Assembly (NCBI RefSeq): GCF_901933205.1
Contig: NC_044572.1
Coordinates: forward strand, 77,745,465 to 77,809,464
DNA from: Camarhynchus parvulus
Taxonomy: Eukaryota; Chordata; Aves; Passeriformes; Thraupidae
Length of the DNA: 64,000 bases
Direction: 5' to 3'
A program made the translations under genes and the position numbers. This document shows, in pieces, positions 49,914 to 62,028 of this stretch (position 1 is the first letter of the stretch; every line of letters starts with the position of its first letter). Below the pieces are notes generated by a model that worked only from the letters and a program-made list of their open reading frames with translations, searched no databases and was not told the origin of the DNA.

Positions 49914-52900
49914 CTTAATCATTGTCTATGACTAATTTGGGAATTTGCTGTAAGGACAGTGTCCACATGTAAAGCCAGCACAATTAGCATGCATTTAATA
50001 TTACCAGAAATTTTATGAGACATCATCTAGCAGGCTAATTTCTGGCTCAACTAAATCAGTGAACTACTTCTGGAAAACAAAGTATCATTACTTCCTTTTT
50101 AACATTCAGATCTACTATTCTAAAGATTTTTGCTCATACATATTAAATCTCTCATGCATGTCCTTTGCAGTGAGGAGAATATCATAGAGGTCTTACTACA
50201 AAGTGATTCAACAGCTGAAGCATTATTTTTCAATTTGACTTTCATTGACAGTTCCATTTTATGTGACTCTGTCCTTGCCCACACTTCCCACTCCCTGATG
50301 GCTCCAGGAGGAATCCACCCGTTTCGTGATCACAAAACTTTGCTCAGAGGAACACCTGCTGTTAATGCAAATAATGCAACCTACCATCTAAGTTTTAGCT
50401 TCAGCATATCACAGACACAGAATAGATTTATGTTCTAGATTTTTACATCAGGGAGACACCGTATTCAGGGAAACAGTTTTCCAAAGTGATGGAGCTCATC
50501 TGAGGTTTTCCTAAATGTGGGAAATTGGACAGCAAAGTTTCCAGTTCTCCTTGCAGTAAGCTCTAAGCAGGAGCAGACACATCTGGTTTTACCCCGAGTA
50601 GATCAGTGGTTGACAATATATCCATGCCTTTCTTAAATTCCTCTTCAAAGTTACTATCAGTCTTCAACACAAAGACAGTTTTATATCTATATTTATGTCA
50701 TTTTCTGCATGGTTTCTACATTTGGTTTAGGACAGAGATTCTTCAATATTTCATCACATGGATCATCTTTCAATATAGATTGGCTGCTATCTCCTACACC
50801 TTTGAAGCAGCTAAAGCAACTGCTGAATCAAAGGTAAACAGCCAACAGTGGTAGATTTCTGCATGGGTACTTTCCCTTTTACTACCCTAAAACCTGGTAA
50901 CAAGCACATGCTGTGTATGGTACAAGCCAGGGCACTAGGCCATGGCCTGCCCTTCATCTCTGAAGGTCTCAGTGGTCTGTGCAGCTCTCCCTGTGATGGC
51001 TTCACACTTCATTCTTTGCCCAACCAGGCATATTTAGGCTGATGGCCAGAATTCAACTTGGTAAGGCAAGTGTCTAGTGCACAGTGACCTTACTCAAATG
51101 CTGGTGAATGTCCTCGATCAACAAAAACCATTAAGACACAATTTTTCTGGAAGATTTCTACCATCAACAAGGCTAAACAGAATACAAAATTGCATTCTAA
51201 AAGAGAGGCTTTCGTGACTTTTGTCCTGTTGCTTCCCCTTTCATTGGCAAGGATCAAGTTAAAGAGTCCAAGGAACTTGAGACATTTCTAAATCCATTTC
51301 TTGGCACTTATGAACTCTGGTGACTGGGTTCACAATTGTAGTAATAAATTAATGAATAATTCAAAACCACTTATGGAAGTCACCCTTAGCAATTTCCCTT
51401 CACATCCCATGTACTGAACAGTGAAGACAGCTACAATGGTTGGCTTTATCAGGACATTAAAGCTGTTACAAGGGTTTAAAAGATAAGAATAGCAGCACAC
51501 ACAATTTCAAGTAGAAGTTACATTATACATGGTGATATCAAGCCAGTGTTCTCATGAAAGCATTCATTTAGGGAGTTTAATGAGAGCAATTTGTCAACAA
51601 TTTCACACACCATTTGCCTAGAATTCTCCAATGCAGGATTTCACTGCAGGCTCCTCCCCCCCAAATAAAGTGCACGTTGTATACAGTTCTGCCTATCATT
51701 AATCATCTTTTCAGCGCTCCAAGTTCAATGCTGCTTTCCCAGTAGGAATCCAAGGGAGCAACATAGCCAAAAGAGGGAAAAGTCATGGGAAAAAAAGAAT
51801 ATAAATGTTCACTTCACCAATAAAAAAGTAAAAAACAAAGTAAAAGAGCGAAACCATAGTAGGACTATCCTTGTCTGTCCATGGTAGCTGCTTCTAACAG
51901 CAACTTCTGGAGCTCTACTTTTTCCTTGAGCTGAGTATATAACTATCAAATCCAAATTGTGCTTCTTTCACCTTAAAAGTTCAAAGCAGATCTTAAGAGT
52001 ATCAGTCAATTTAAAATACAAAAAAGTATTTTCAAAAATTACAAAAAAGTCGAACCACTTACTGCTCTCATACTGTCATCAGCTTCTGGAATTGTTGCAT
52101 TTTTGTTTTTCAACTATGTCCAATTCAAAGATAACTCTTTCTAAAAAAAAAACCAACATACCATGTATTTATTGAAACTTTATCTGCAAAAAGCTTGACT
52201 TAATAAATAACAACTGAAGAAGTCATTAATATTGATTGTCATGCATTTTTTCCCCTAACCAAGATGACTGAAGGAAAAGCATATGGAAACTAATTAAAAA
52301 GACCAGGAGTGAGGTTTGCTGGAAGTAACTGATGCTGTTGGTAAATCTGGGACTTATAAACTATTCTCTTCCATGAAGGAAGAGAGACAGATGTTTCTGC
52401 TATTTCAGCAAGGAGCTAGGGGAGAGCAAGTAAAAATGAAAAGAAAAATCAATAGAAGAACAATAAACTTGTAAATACACAATCCAACTGGAATTACACA
52501 CTTCTGTCTTTTCTCTGATGCTCATAGTAAGTGTGAAGGCTTTGAGAAGTGGAGAACAAATCCCCTGACATGATCTTTTCAAAAAAATCCAAGACACCAA
52601 CAACTACAGCTTATTTCATCTGATGTGCGCTTGTGCAGTAGGAATATGGGCAAAAGAAAGCATTAAGTTTACTTTTAAATATCTGAACTTTTAAAGATGT
52701 GTAGGAAGAATTGCCAGTACTGCAAGATGTTTTATGTTATGCTTAAACAATATTGAAAACCTGAAATGAAGCAAAAGAAAAAGGGAAATAAGTGGAGCTG
52801 TAAGTTTACACTCAACATAGGATCCCTCCCTCTTGCAGGAAAGGCATTTTAGGAAGGTTGTGAGAAGACAGTGGAGGACAGGGGGAGCTGTACTGAGCAT

Positions 52901-53500
52901 GTCTAAAGGAGCAAGACATGGCCCAATCTACAAAGCATTTCCACGGAGACAAATTGCTGCTGTCATCTACACTGGCAGCATTTTCAATGCAGCAGTGCTC
53001 TGTTTTGCTAACTGTGCTTTCTCTTGCCAGAGTCATCTGAAAGGAGAAAGTTGTTTCCTGAAGTGCAGCAAATCAAGATTTTACTATTTTAGCCTTCAGC
53101 AATTATCAATAAAAGGTTAAATGAAATGTGGGCTTCCATACATGCATAACTGCATATACATGACAAACAGAAAACCACTCCCTTTAGATTTTTTTCTATT
53201 TATGTTTAAAGCTATGTGTGTTCCTCTGAATACTCATCCACCCACCTATCTTCCAACATTTAAAAAAAATACTTTAAAAAATTTCCACAAATATCTGATA
53301 CTGCATCTGAAGGAATTAAGATGTTCCATCTCAGCTGCTGTTATCCTACAGGCTTTCAAGAGATTGTCCTTCATAGGGGGAAAAAGATAAATTCATAGAG
53401 AAAGGTCAGGGATATATATTTTTTTTTAATTAACATTCTAAACATTCTATTTTTTTTCTCCTTCCAGGAAGCCGTTGAAGGGTTGTCAATGGCTGACAAG
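49914..53500. other. Intergenic, no recognisable feature
   Basis: AT-rich sequence between the LTR and the AATAA microsatellite. It holds short ORFs (at most 102 codons) and a few A or T runs. I see no repeat family, RNA gene or exon signature that I can support. Confidence 0.5.
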
Positions 53501-53582
53501 AATAAAATAAAATAAAATAAAATAAAATAAAATAAAATAAAATAAAATAAAATAAAATAAAATAAAATAAAATAAAATAAAA
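53501..53582 (+). repeat. (AATAA)16 microsatellite
   Basis: Sixteen perfect copies of AATAA fill 53501-53580, followed by AA. The lack of interruptions suggests that it is polymorphic in length. The opposite strand reads as a repeating Phe-Ile-Leu-Phe-Tyr ORF, which is an artefact of the repeat. Confidence 0.98.
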
Positions 53583-54004
53583 GCCTTCTTCCCTGACCCC
53601 AGGTGTCCAGGTATGAAACTGTCCACATAAGTCAAAAAGAAGCTATTGCAGAAAATACACAAATGTTGAGGGGTTTTCCTGTGTCTGTCTACTGTCTAGA
53701 TTTAATCTTTTTTCTGGTTGCAGTAATACATGGTAAGCTACCATCACCAGTCTCAAATTTAGGAAAGTAATTACTTAGAAACTTCAGAACTGAGCTTTGA
53801 AAATGCACCTCTGGCCATAGTTTACATTATGGTTACAGCCAGAAAGATCCTGTAAAAATGACATGAAGATGATGTAATATTGTCAGCCACAGAAAATTCT
53901 ATTTGTTCAATTAGCAAGGTCAGACTAAGAGGCTTTTTCTTTTTCTTTTACTCCCATGCCACAAAATTCAGTGTTCCTGAAGAGCTCCAGGGTGCATTTC
54001 TGTG

Positions 54005-54790
54005 TCATAGAATCATTTAGGTTGGAAAAGACCTCTAAGATCATCGAGTCCAGCTGTTAACTCAGCACGGCAAAGTCCATCGCTAAACCACATTCCCAAG
54101 CACCACATGCCTCTAAATGCATTTTAAATATTTCCAGGGATGATGACTACACAACTTCCCTGGGCAGCCTGTTCTGATGCTGGACAACTATTTCTGTGAA
54201 GAATTTTTTCTGCTATCCAATCTAAATCTCTCCTGGAATAACTTGAGGCCATTTCATCTTGTCCTGTCACTTGTTGCCTGAAAGAAGAGACCAGTGCTTA
54301 CCCCACTCCACCATCCCTTCAGGCAGTGATAAGGTCCCCTCTCAGCTTCCTCTTCTGCAGGCTAAACATCCCCATCTCCCTCAGCTGTTCCTCAATGGAC
54401 TTGCGTGCCAGACCCTTCACCAGCTCTACTGCCCTTCTCTGGACACATCCCAGCACCTCAGTGTCCTTCCTGGACTGAGGGGCCAGTAGTGGACACAGAA
54501 GTCAAGGTGTGCCCTCACCAGTGCCAGATACAGGGGGACAATCACTGCCCTGGTCCTGCTCCCATACCGCTGCTGATCCAATCCAGGATGCCATTGGCCT
54601 TCTTGACCACCTGAGCACATGCTGGATCATGTTCAGCCAACTGCTGACCAGCATCCCCAGGTGCTGTTCCAATGGGCAGCTTTCCAGCTACCCAAGCGCA
54701 GGACCCAGCACTTTTGCCCTGTTGAACCTCATAAAATTGTCCTTGGTCCATCAATCCAGGCTGTCCAGATCCCTTTGCAGAGCAATAGGC
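54005..54790 (-). mobile_element. CR1 LINE 3' portion (about 790 bp)
   Basis: The longest well-preserved CR1 copy upstream of FBXL7, lying on the same strand as the gene. Its 3' end is at left (TCATAGAATCATTTAGGTTG, then ACCTCTAAGATCATCGAGTC). It continues through GTCCTTCCTGGACTGAGGGG and GATGCCATTGGCCTTCTTGA to about 54790. Several open stretches of 70-105 codons on both strands are shadows of the decayed ORF2 C-terminal region. The 5' part is missing, as is usual for CR1. Confidence 0.95.
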
Positions 54791-55150
54791 ACTACAGGAG
54801 AAGAAAGACTGAGTTAACATTTTGCATGTAAAAACATCCTGTGGACACTCAAGAGCCACCTGAAAAATGCTGTAAGCCTTGGGCCATACAGGTCTTTTAT
54901 CAACAGAAACTTCTGCACTATGAAACCTTTCTCAAAGCAGAATCTGTGAAAGCCCCAGGAAGTTCCAGTGGCTGTCTCAACAACATATTCTCATGCACAC
55001 AGACTACAGACACTCAGGGGAGTAGAGGCAGGATCTCCATAGAGATAGCTTCACCCATAGGTAAAAATGCATATCCTCCAAGGGTATGCCTATGGAAGAT
55101 AATTCTCAACACTTATTGTGAATACTGGATCAAATAATTCCTCTTTGAAA

Positions 55151-55280
55151 AGTACAGATTATATATATATATATATAAAATATATATTATATATATAGTA
55201 CAGATTATACATATATATATATAACATATATATTATAGATATATAATAATCCTGCTATATATATATGCTATATATAGCAG
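55151..55280. repeat. AT-rich duplicated 46-base unit plus hairpin
   Basis: Two adjacent 46-base units (55151-55196 and 55197-55242) both begin AGTACAGATTATA and differ at three positions. They are built of TA repeats. A hairpin follows at 55252-55280, with 13-base arms that match at 12 positions (CTGCTATATATA with its complement) around a 3-base loop. Confidence 0.9.
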
Positions 55281-57439
55281 AAGTACTTATCATAGTTTCT
55301 TCCCTGTTATATAGCTACTCCTACAGCACATATCTTTCTGCCAAAGGATGTGATCCTGACCTGAATTAGCTAAAGGCATGTGTAAAACATGTTGCTTAAA
55401 AACTAAACCTTAGACAACCAAAGATGAGAGTGTTTCTCTTTACTTAATACTTTAACTAGTTCTGTTAGCACACGGTGAAATATAGAGACCATCTAAAGGA
55501 TACAGCACATGGAACACAGTGGATAAAAGGCTATAAGGATGCTTTTAACTCCATGAAGTCCCAGGTAGATAGCCAAAAGTCTACAGGTATGCACAAGAAA
55601 ATTCCATCCCCAGGCCCATGTGTTTCAAAGCTACTTTTCTTCAAGTGATTGTGGTGCAGGAACCAAAACTCTCTAAAAAGAAAATCAGAGAGGTAGGCTC
55701 ATGTCTCCCTCTGAAGTAAAATCATACTGTATCTCATGCCACCTTTATGGAACTTGCTGGCACAGGAGATTGTGGAGACAGAAAGCATTGTCAGATTCAG
55801 AAACGATCATGAAAATTTATGGACAGTAGGTCCATAAACAGAGAGGCAACAGGAGGGAATGCACCCTGTAACATCCCCTGTGGATCCAGTGCAATCTATT
55901 GGGAATGGACCAGGGAAAATGACTAAGGTTGCACAATCTCATTAAAGGGCAACTATAGTTATCCTTGCTGCTGGAGAGGAAGTGTACTGGGAAATACAGC
56001 TGGTCTAATTTTGTGGAGCATTTTGAGAATCTATGTCCTTCTTCACAGGCACTTAAAAATCTCTACTGCTTGCACCTACGTCAGGAATCTGTGTGACATT
56101 CAGCAGACTTGCCTCAAAATTATTGAAGTCTGTGATCATGTTTTCTGTACTGGATGGAGCTGTGTTAACATTGATATAACAGGCAGCCCTAGAGTTACTT
56201 CATTATTTCAAAAGTCTGAAGAAAATTAGCATTGTAGTTTTGTGTTCTTTTATCCAACTCCTGTCTGCAATGATGGTGGAGTCAGGCACCAGTCTGCTGC
56301 TTAAATCTAGCATCTCAGCCCAGTCCACCCCCACATTGCTGTTCCCTAATGAATATTTGTGACAAACTTGGAACAACATCTGACCTTTGAGGCCTCTATC
56401 CACTTCCCTGCTGCCTGCCAACAAATTCTGGCTAACACTTAAAGAAGATATCTCACCACTGACCTGGCACTGTGAGTTATCAGCCCACAGCGAGGCCCCT
56501 GCAGTTTAGTAAAACAGTGCCCCAATACTCCAGGATTCCTAACCCTGCACACTCATACCCCATGTTTGTCAGAATAGTGCAACTGAGCTTTATTACTGCA
56601 TCATTATTAATTTGAAGTACTTGTGCTCTTTTGCCTTCAAAAATAAAAGTCTGAATTCCAACAGAAAAGGGTAAGGGAATACAAATAATCAGGGGTAACA
56701 GTCAACAGCTTTCTGTAAGTGCTTTATCCTTTCACATGAGTTGGTGGAGGAGAAGTGACTGGTCTTACAAGTCATCTTAGGACTTACTACACCTACACCT
56801 AGATATATATACTTCTTTATATTCAAGATGGCTGTCCCTGCTTCAAGATTTTCTGAAGATATTGCTAAAACTTTGGAAACTGTACATCTTTACATAAGAT
56901 ATTTATGAAGTTCTTGTAAAATTTAGAAGCTCTCATAAGAGAAAAGCCCTGGCATGTTTAACAAATTACAGTAGGACTGGGTGCTTAAATAGGTACCGTT
57001 GGTTTTAGGCTATGTCACTGCAAGGTTGGGAAAGAAGAAACTTAGGTTATTTTCCTACAGAAATCTCAAGGTTAGTGAGAGTCTCAGAGGGTTACTTGGG
57101 AAAGGCAAGGATTATGTGAACTGTGCTGGGCCCATGTTTATTTAATCCCGTTACAAGACTTCTGGTGATGGAGACAATTTCTCTAGTACTTCCATGTGCT
57201 TTTCCTGAGAGGCTTTTTTTCTCATACAAAACTTGAATCTTCCTTGCTGCACCTGACCAGATTTTGCTTTACCCACCACGGACACAAAGTGTTTACATAT
57301 ATGACCACAGGTATCCTACCTCCTCCCTCCTCCTTCTCTGAGATGAAAGGAGCCATTTCATTACATCCTTCATTGAGATAAATACTGTTAAAAACCCTGA
57401 TCATCCTCATAAGTGGTCTCAGACTTCCTCTTCCTCAGC
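55281..57439. other. Intergenic, no recognisable feature
   Basis: About 2.2 kb of mixed sequence with ORFs of up to 73 codons and no recognised repeat or gene. Confidence 0.5.
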
Positions 57440-57650
57440 TGCAAGTGTCTCTAAGCCCAGCACCCAGAGCAAGGCACAATATCCAAGTTAAAACCTCACC
57501 AGAACCAACTGTCCTGCACAGTGCTGGGGCTTCTTTCCACACAGCCATCCCTCCATTCTCCCTTGGATTGGGAGATTTGCTGTCTGGGCAGCAGCTCTAT
57601 ATTGCTGATTTATGTCCAGCTTTTGACCCATCTACAGGCTCTGCATACAG
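57440..57650 (-). mobile_element. Very old CR1 LINE remnant
   Basis: A strongly diverged stretch that still aligns by eye with the CR1 ORF2 region upstream of the 3' end. Matching pieces are AAGGCACAATATCCAAGTTA followed by AACCTCACCAGAA (compare the usual GGACACAATACTCC...CTCACCAG), and TTATGTCCAGCTTTTGACCC (compare CTCATGTCCAGCTTTTCATC). It has no 3' tail. Boundaries and the call itself are tentative. Confidence 0.5.
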
Positions 57651-60600
57651 GCACAGGCAGCTGTATTCTCTTGCCTGTTTCAGTTGCTGCAGCCTCGGTG
57701 GAACTGATAAATAGACTGCTGTAGATTTATAGTCAGTGAGCAGATGACTCAAAATTGCACAGACTTCGCTTTTATTTCTTCTTTACTTTATCAACAGACT
57801 CAAACTCCACAGGATGCATAAATTCCACAAACTTTTCTTTTCTTTTTGGACTTTGGAAAAGTCAGGTCAGTCAGTGGGAGTCCTTTGTACAGGACATTGC
57901 TTATCCCTACATGTGCTCGTGCTCAAAAAAACAGTTTCCATTCCCTCAGGAATACACAGTTTATGCATAAATATCTCCTTCTTATTTGGAAATTCTCCTC
58001 AGCCTAGGATTTCAAGTGTTCAGCTACTCAAGACTAAACCTGGATCTCGATTATGAAGGTAATTGGCCACACAAAGCAATGTGCAGTAGGAGACTCAGGA
58101 CTGGGAAGAAAAGGTGGTCTGCCTCATACTTAGTAACTTCAGATTTACACATCTGGAGGTTAAATTCCCAAACCCAGCAATTAGCTCAGGAAAAGCATTG
58201 GGATAACAAAATTTCTAGGAAACTATTGACAGTTGTTTGGCAGATAGGAACAAGCATGGAAGAAATGGTCTTAAGAAAGTCAAAAATCCTCTTAGAGCAA
58301 AAAACTACCAAAGAAAGTAAAGGAAAAAAATAAGTACATTTGAAAAAAGTGATATTACAAAAAATATAAGGCCTGATTTTTAAAATATTCTTTTAATAAT
58401 TTAAAAATATTTTTAATATATAAATAGGAAAAAATGGAAGTTTCCAATATTCTACACTCTTTGAAAACAAGAAAAGGAAGAAGTAAAAATATTCTAGACT
58501 AGACATCAGACATTGGTTCACTAGGCTATACTGATTCATTGATGGAAGTGTCAGCAATACATCTCAGAAAGGGAGCCAAAAGCATAAGGGATAGTTCAGC
58601 TTATGGGGTGTAGCTGTTAGAAAACTAAGAATTTATGTAAATCAACCCCAGACTTCACTGTGTGGGGAGAGAGGGGACCTTGAACACCACCAGGCAAAAT
58701 GATGTGGTCCTACCACATACTCAAGCTTGTTCGGCTTACTGTAATACCCAATCTGCCAATATTAATTTCTTAATGAAAAACTTACATCTGGGAAACTACA
58801 TCACCATCAAAGTGACAAAACCCACATCCTTCTTAAATTTCTTTCACTTGAATGACATATCCATGGAAAATCAGTGCAAAGTAAGTCAGAGTTACAAAGC
58901 AAGACAGAGTTACAAGCAGACAAGAAAAAAGCACTATGTTTATTAAAACCAAAAGCATGTCTTTTTTTCCAAAGAAGCCAGGCAAGTATATTTGCTACAA
59001 CCTTCTCAATTAGGAAAAAAAAAGAAAACAAAACCAAAAATAAGAACACACACACAAAAACCCCCAAACAACAAATAAGCAAACCTCCCCCTAAAAAAAA
59101 ACGCAAAAAAACCCTAACTCAACCAAAACCAAAAAACCCCTCAAAAAGCCCCTAAACACGCTACAAAAAACACCAAGAGAAAAAAAAGTCTACTTAGAAA
59201 AATATCCTCCCAAGCCCCCATGTAACAGAATCACAGATTCACTGAGGTTTTTTGTTGAAACTAGAAACCACATTCTATTGAATTCCTCTGATAAAGAAAC
59301 AGGTCTTTCTGTAGAAGTGAAAGAGTTAATTTCTAGATATCCTAAATACTCCCACCTTTCCCTGCTGCTGGAGCTGTCTGCACATAATTTGAGAAAGTTG
59401 AATTAAAGGAAAAGAATACTGTATACATAACATGTTAAACGATGAGTATGAAAAGAATGTATGTGAAAATCCTTCATATTTTCTGCTTGCCTTTAATTAG
59501 AGATGGATTCCTGATCTTGATTATCCTAAGCAGAAAATCAAGACCAGTCCCTGAAACCAAACAGTCTTCCCTTTGTGGGCCTCCTCTTGATTTATGTAGG
59601 GCTTTAAACAACACAAAAACCCCCAGAGCTGGGGTTACTGTTCTTTCACATGAGTTGCTTTTTTTGAGGCTGTAGATGGGCCTATGCTTTAGGATATTTA
59701 CTTTTTGTTACGCCTTACATTACAGGAAAAGAGAGAGCTGGCAAAAACCACTACAGAAAGTGATACACTTTCAAAATCATATTTTTGTTAATAATTTTAT
59801 TATCTTTCGATTTGGATACTACTATGCCACTTTTAAGACAATTAAATCTGCTGCAGAATATTTTCTGATAACTGCTCTTGGCTCATTCAAAGCCGCACCC
59901 AGATACCCTGAATAGCTCATTTAACCTAATGAGGCTTCAGCCACTTTGCCATAGGAACTAAGGCAATGATATTTTGGGACAAGCTACATTTTCAGGTGTG
60001 ACAAAATAATATGACAAAGTCAAAATTCTGAAGTAGTTGCTTGTGTGGTTCACAGTTTGCAGGGGAAGAGATAAAAATAAGGTAAAAGGAGAAAGGGAAA
60101 ATTATAATGCTATGAATAAAAGGCATTAACACCATAAATTAAAGGGTTTACCATCACACATTTTAGCTGCATGTTCTCTTCTTGCATATACAGAGAAAGA
60201 TTTGAGGCTGACAGCTCCCCCACAGAACCTTGAAAGATTTAGGATCCTCCTTCTGCCCCGTGGCAACACAGAGGAAGACAGGGAGGCTGAAACCACTCTG
60301 TTTCTTACCCTCTTGGCAAAGCAGCCCTTGTCCCTACATTTAGGAGGAAGGAGAGACTGGCTGGTCTCAGGAGAGACCAACTGACCAAATTTCGCTGTCA
60401 TCCAGCCCCCTGGAGGGAATACTGCATGGAAAATGTTGACACCAGGGCAGAGGGAACATGGTGTGTCCAAAGCAGAAAACTCAGCCCAAATCAAGACAGA
60501 GCAGAGCCTGCTTCAGTGCAAAGCAGGGACTACATTGCCATGACAGATGCAATAGTCCAGCAAGTTGTTAAATTGGATGTATGTGTTGGGTTACAAAGCT

Positions 60601-61898
60601 ATTACATAAAAAATCCAAGTCTCAACTGTTTTCCAAAATGAGCGAAAGTAGCAGGTCAGTAACATGAAATGCTTACACCCTGGTCAAGTTCTCATTAGCT
60701 GAATAGGGAAAAAAAGAAAAACCTGGTTTGCATTTATGTTTTCTCCTAAAGCCACAGGCTAACATCACTGTACAGCACTGACAATTTCTAAAGTTATAAT
60801 GAGATCAGCCATTATACCTCATCTTTGTTTTAGAACTTTTTCATCTGTTTCACATTTCTTGGCTCTTTTACACTGTACTTTCAATAGAAATCTGACCACC
60901 ATGACTACAGTACTGTAGTGTACAATCAGCTTGGGGGATATGGATGGCTCATCAGCAAGAACATGTGAGGAACACAAGTCCCAGCAGACTGATAGAGTCT
61001 TTGTCATGGCAGATTTCACTCTGCACAGCAAGAACATGTGCACAGACATGACATATGAGTGGTCTGTACCAACTGCAGAGCATGCAACTCTCCTTGACTC
61101 ACCTCTCTGAGGTGGCCACACGGCCCATATTTGCCACTCTGAGGAGTCAGTAGGAATGGTTTCTTCTGGAGCTCCACACACATATGGAGCCCAGCACTCA
61201 CATGTAGTTACTGCACTCCCAAACTTTAATGAAGTTGTTCTCTTAATTTAATTTCAAAGCCCTGCAGGACTAATTACTTGACCAGTAAAGAAACAACCAA
61301 ATAATTTTGCATGCAGATAAATGCTCATATATTTTTTTTTTTAACGTGAAAGTGACTTGCAGTTGAAGTTGCTTTAATTTAGACTGTATTTCTGTAGATC
61401 TTGAAAACTGTAACACCAGATTCTCCCTCAATTACCTTTAATAAGATAACTAGCACCATTAATCACATCTAGGTAAATTCAGTAACCTTGCATAGGCAAG
61501 TAACTGAATGCTTACACTGTCTGTCACTCCCTGACATGCATATTACTTAGCCAATTTACAATTTAGCTGTGTGAAAAAGCTTGTATATGATTAATATTGA
61601 TCCCCAGGGATAGAAGAACAATGTTTTGCATAATGACTGACAAAAATAAAGCGGAAAGCTTTATTTGGAAAGTTGTACTGGGCAAAGGGAAAATAACAAA
61701 AGTACATTGGAAAAGGGAAAGCACCAGTCACAATCTTCTTTCAAAATAAAGTTACTATAATCATTATTAAATCTATGCATGGAAAGGGTAGACTATGCCT
61801 GACTCCTCTCATGGCTTACAGAAACACACCACATAACAGAAGAAACAGGGGAGGGAAGAAACACTGAAGAACTGCATCTCAACTTTTATCACCCTGCA
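57651..61898. other. Intergenic, no supported gene
   Basis: AT-rich sequence with an A/C-rich tract (59012-59185). Two minus-strand ORFs of 122 and 120 codons (60126-60494 and 60819-61181) are about the length expected by chance in 64 kb and resemble no family I know. A possible CR1 tail trace at about 59228-59275 is too weak to call. A poly-T run lies at about 61331-61342. Confidence 0.5.
59012..59185 (+). repeat. A/C-rich low-complexity tract
   Basis: About 170 bases of A/C-rich sequence with AAAACC, ACACAC and CCCCTAAA-type units. It is the longest of the five similar tracts, all of which are A/C-rich on the plus strand. Confidence 0.85.
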
Positions 61899-62028
61899 AA
61901 CACTCTAGGTCAGGCTGGACAGGGCTATGAACAACCTGATCCAGTTGAAGATGTCCCTGCTCATTGCAGGGGGTTTGGACTAGATGACCTTTACAGGTCC
62001 CTTCCAACCCCAAAAAATCTATGATTCT
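61899..62028 (+). mobile_element. CR1 LINE 3' tail (about 130 bp)
   Basis: A short CR1 3' end with TCCCTGCTCATTGCAGGGGG, GGACTAGATGACCTTTACAG, TCCCTTCCAACCCC and the terminal CTATGATTCTG. It is close to the usual form, so probably one of the younger copies in the window. It is heavily 5'-truncated. Confidence 0.95.

Noticed and set aside
53371..53628. 85-codon ORF with repeating Phe-Ile-Leu-Phe-Tyr
   Set aside because: Translation of the AATAA microsatellite.
54509..54859. ORFs of 100-105 codons on both strands
   Set aside because: They lie largely within the CR1 copy at 54005-54790 and are shadows of its decayed ORF2 or its complement.
59228..59275. Possible CR1 terminal fragment (AGAATCACAGATTCACTGAGG)
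   Set aside because: Only the first 20 or so bases resemble the CR1 end, and no downstream CR1 sequence follows.
60126..60494. 122-codon minus-strand ORF
   Set aside because: The length is within chance expectation for six frames of 64 kb and the product is unfamiliar.
60819..61181. 120-codon minus-strand ORF with a perfect AG|GTGAGT donor-like site near 61110
   Set aside because: An 8-base donor match is expected about twice by chance in 64 kb on both strands. I see no promoter, acceptor or protein similarity.
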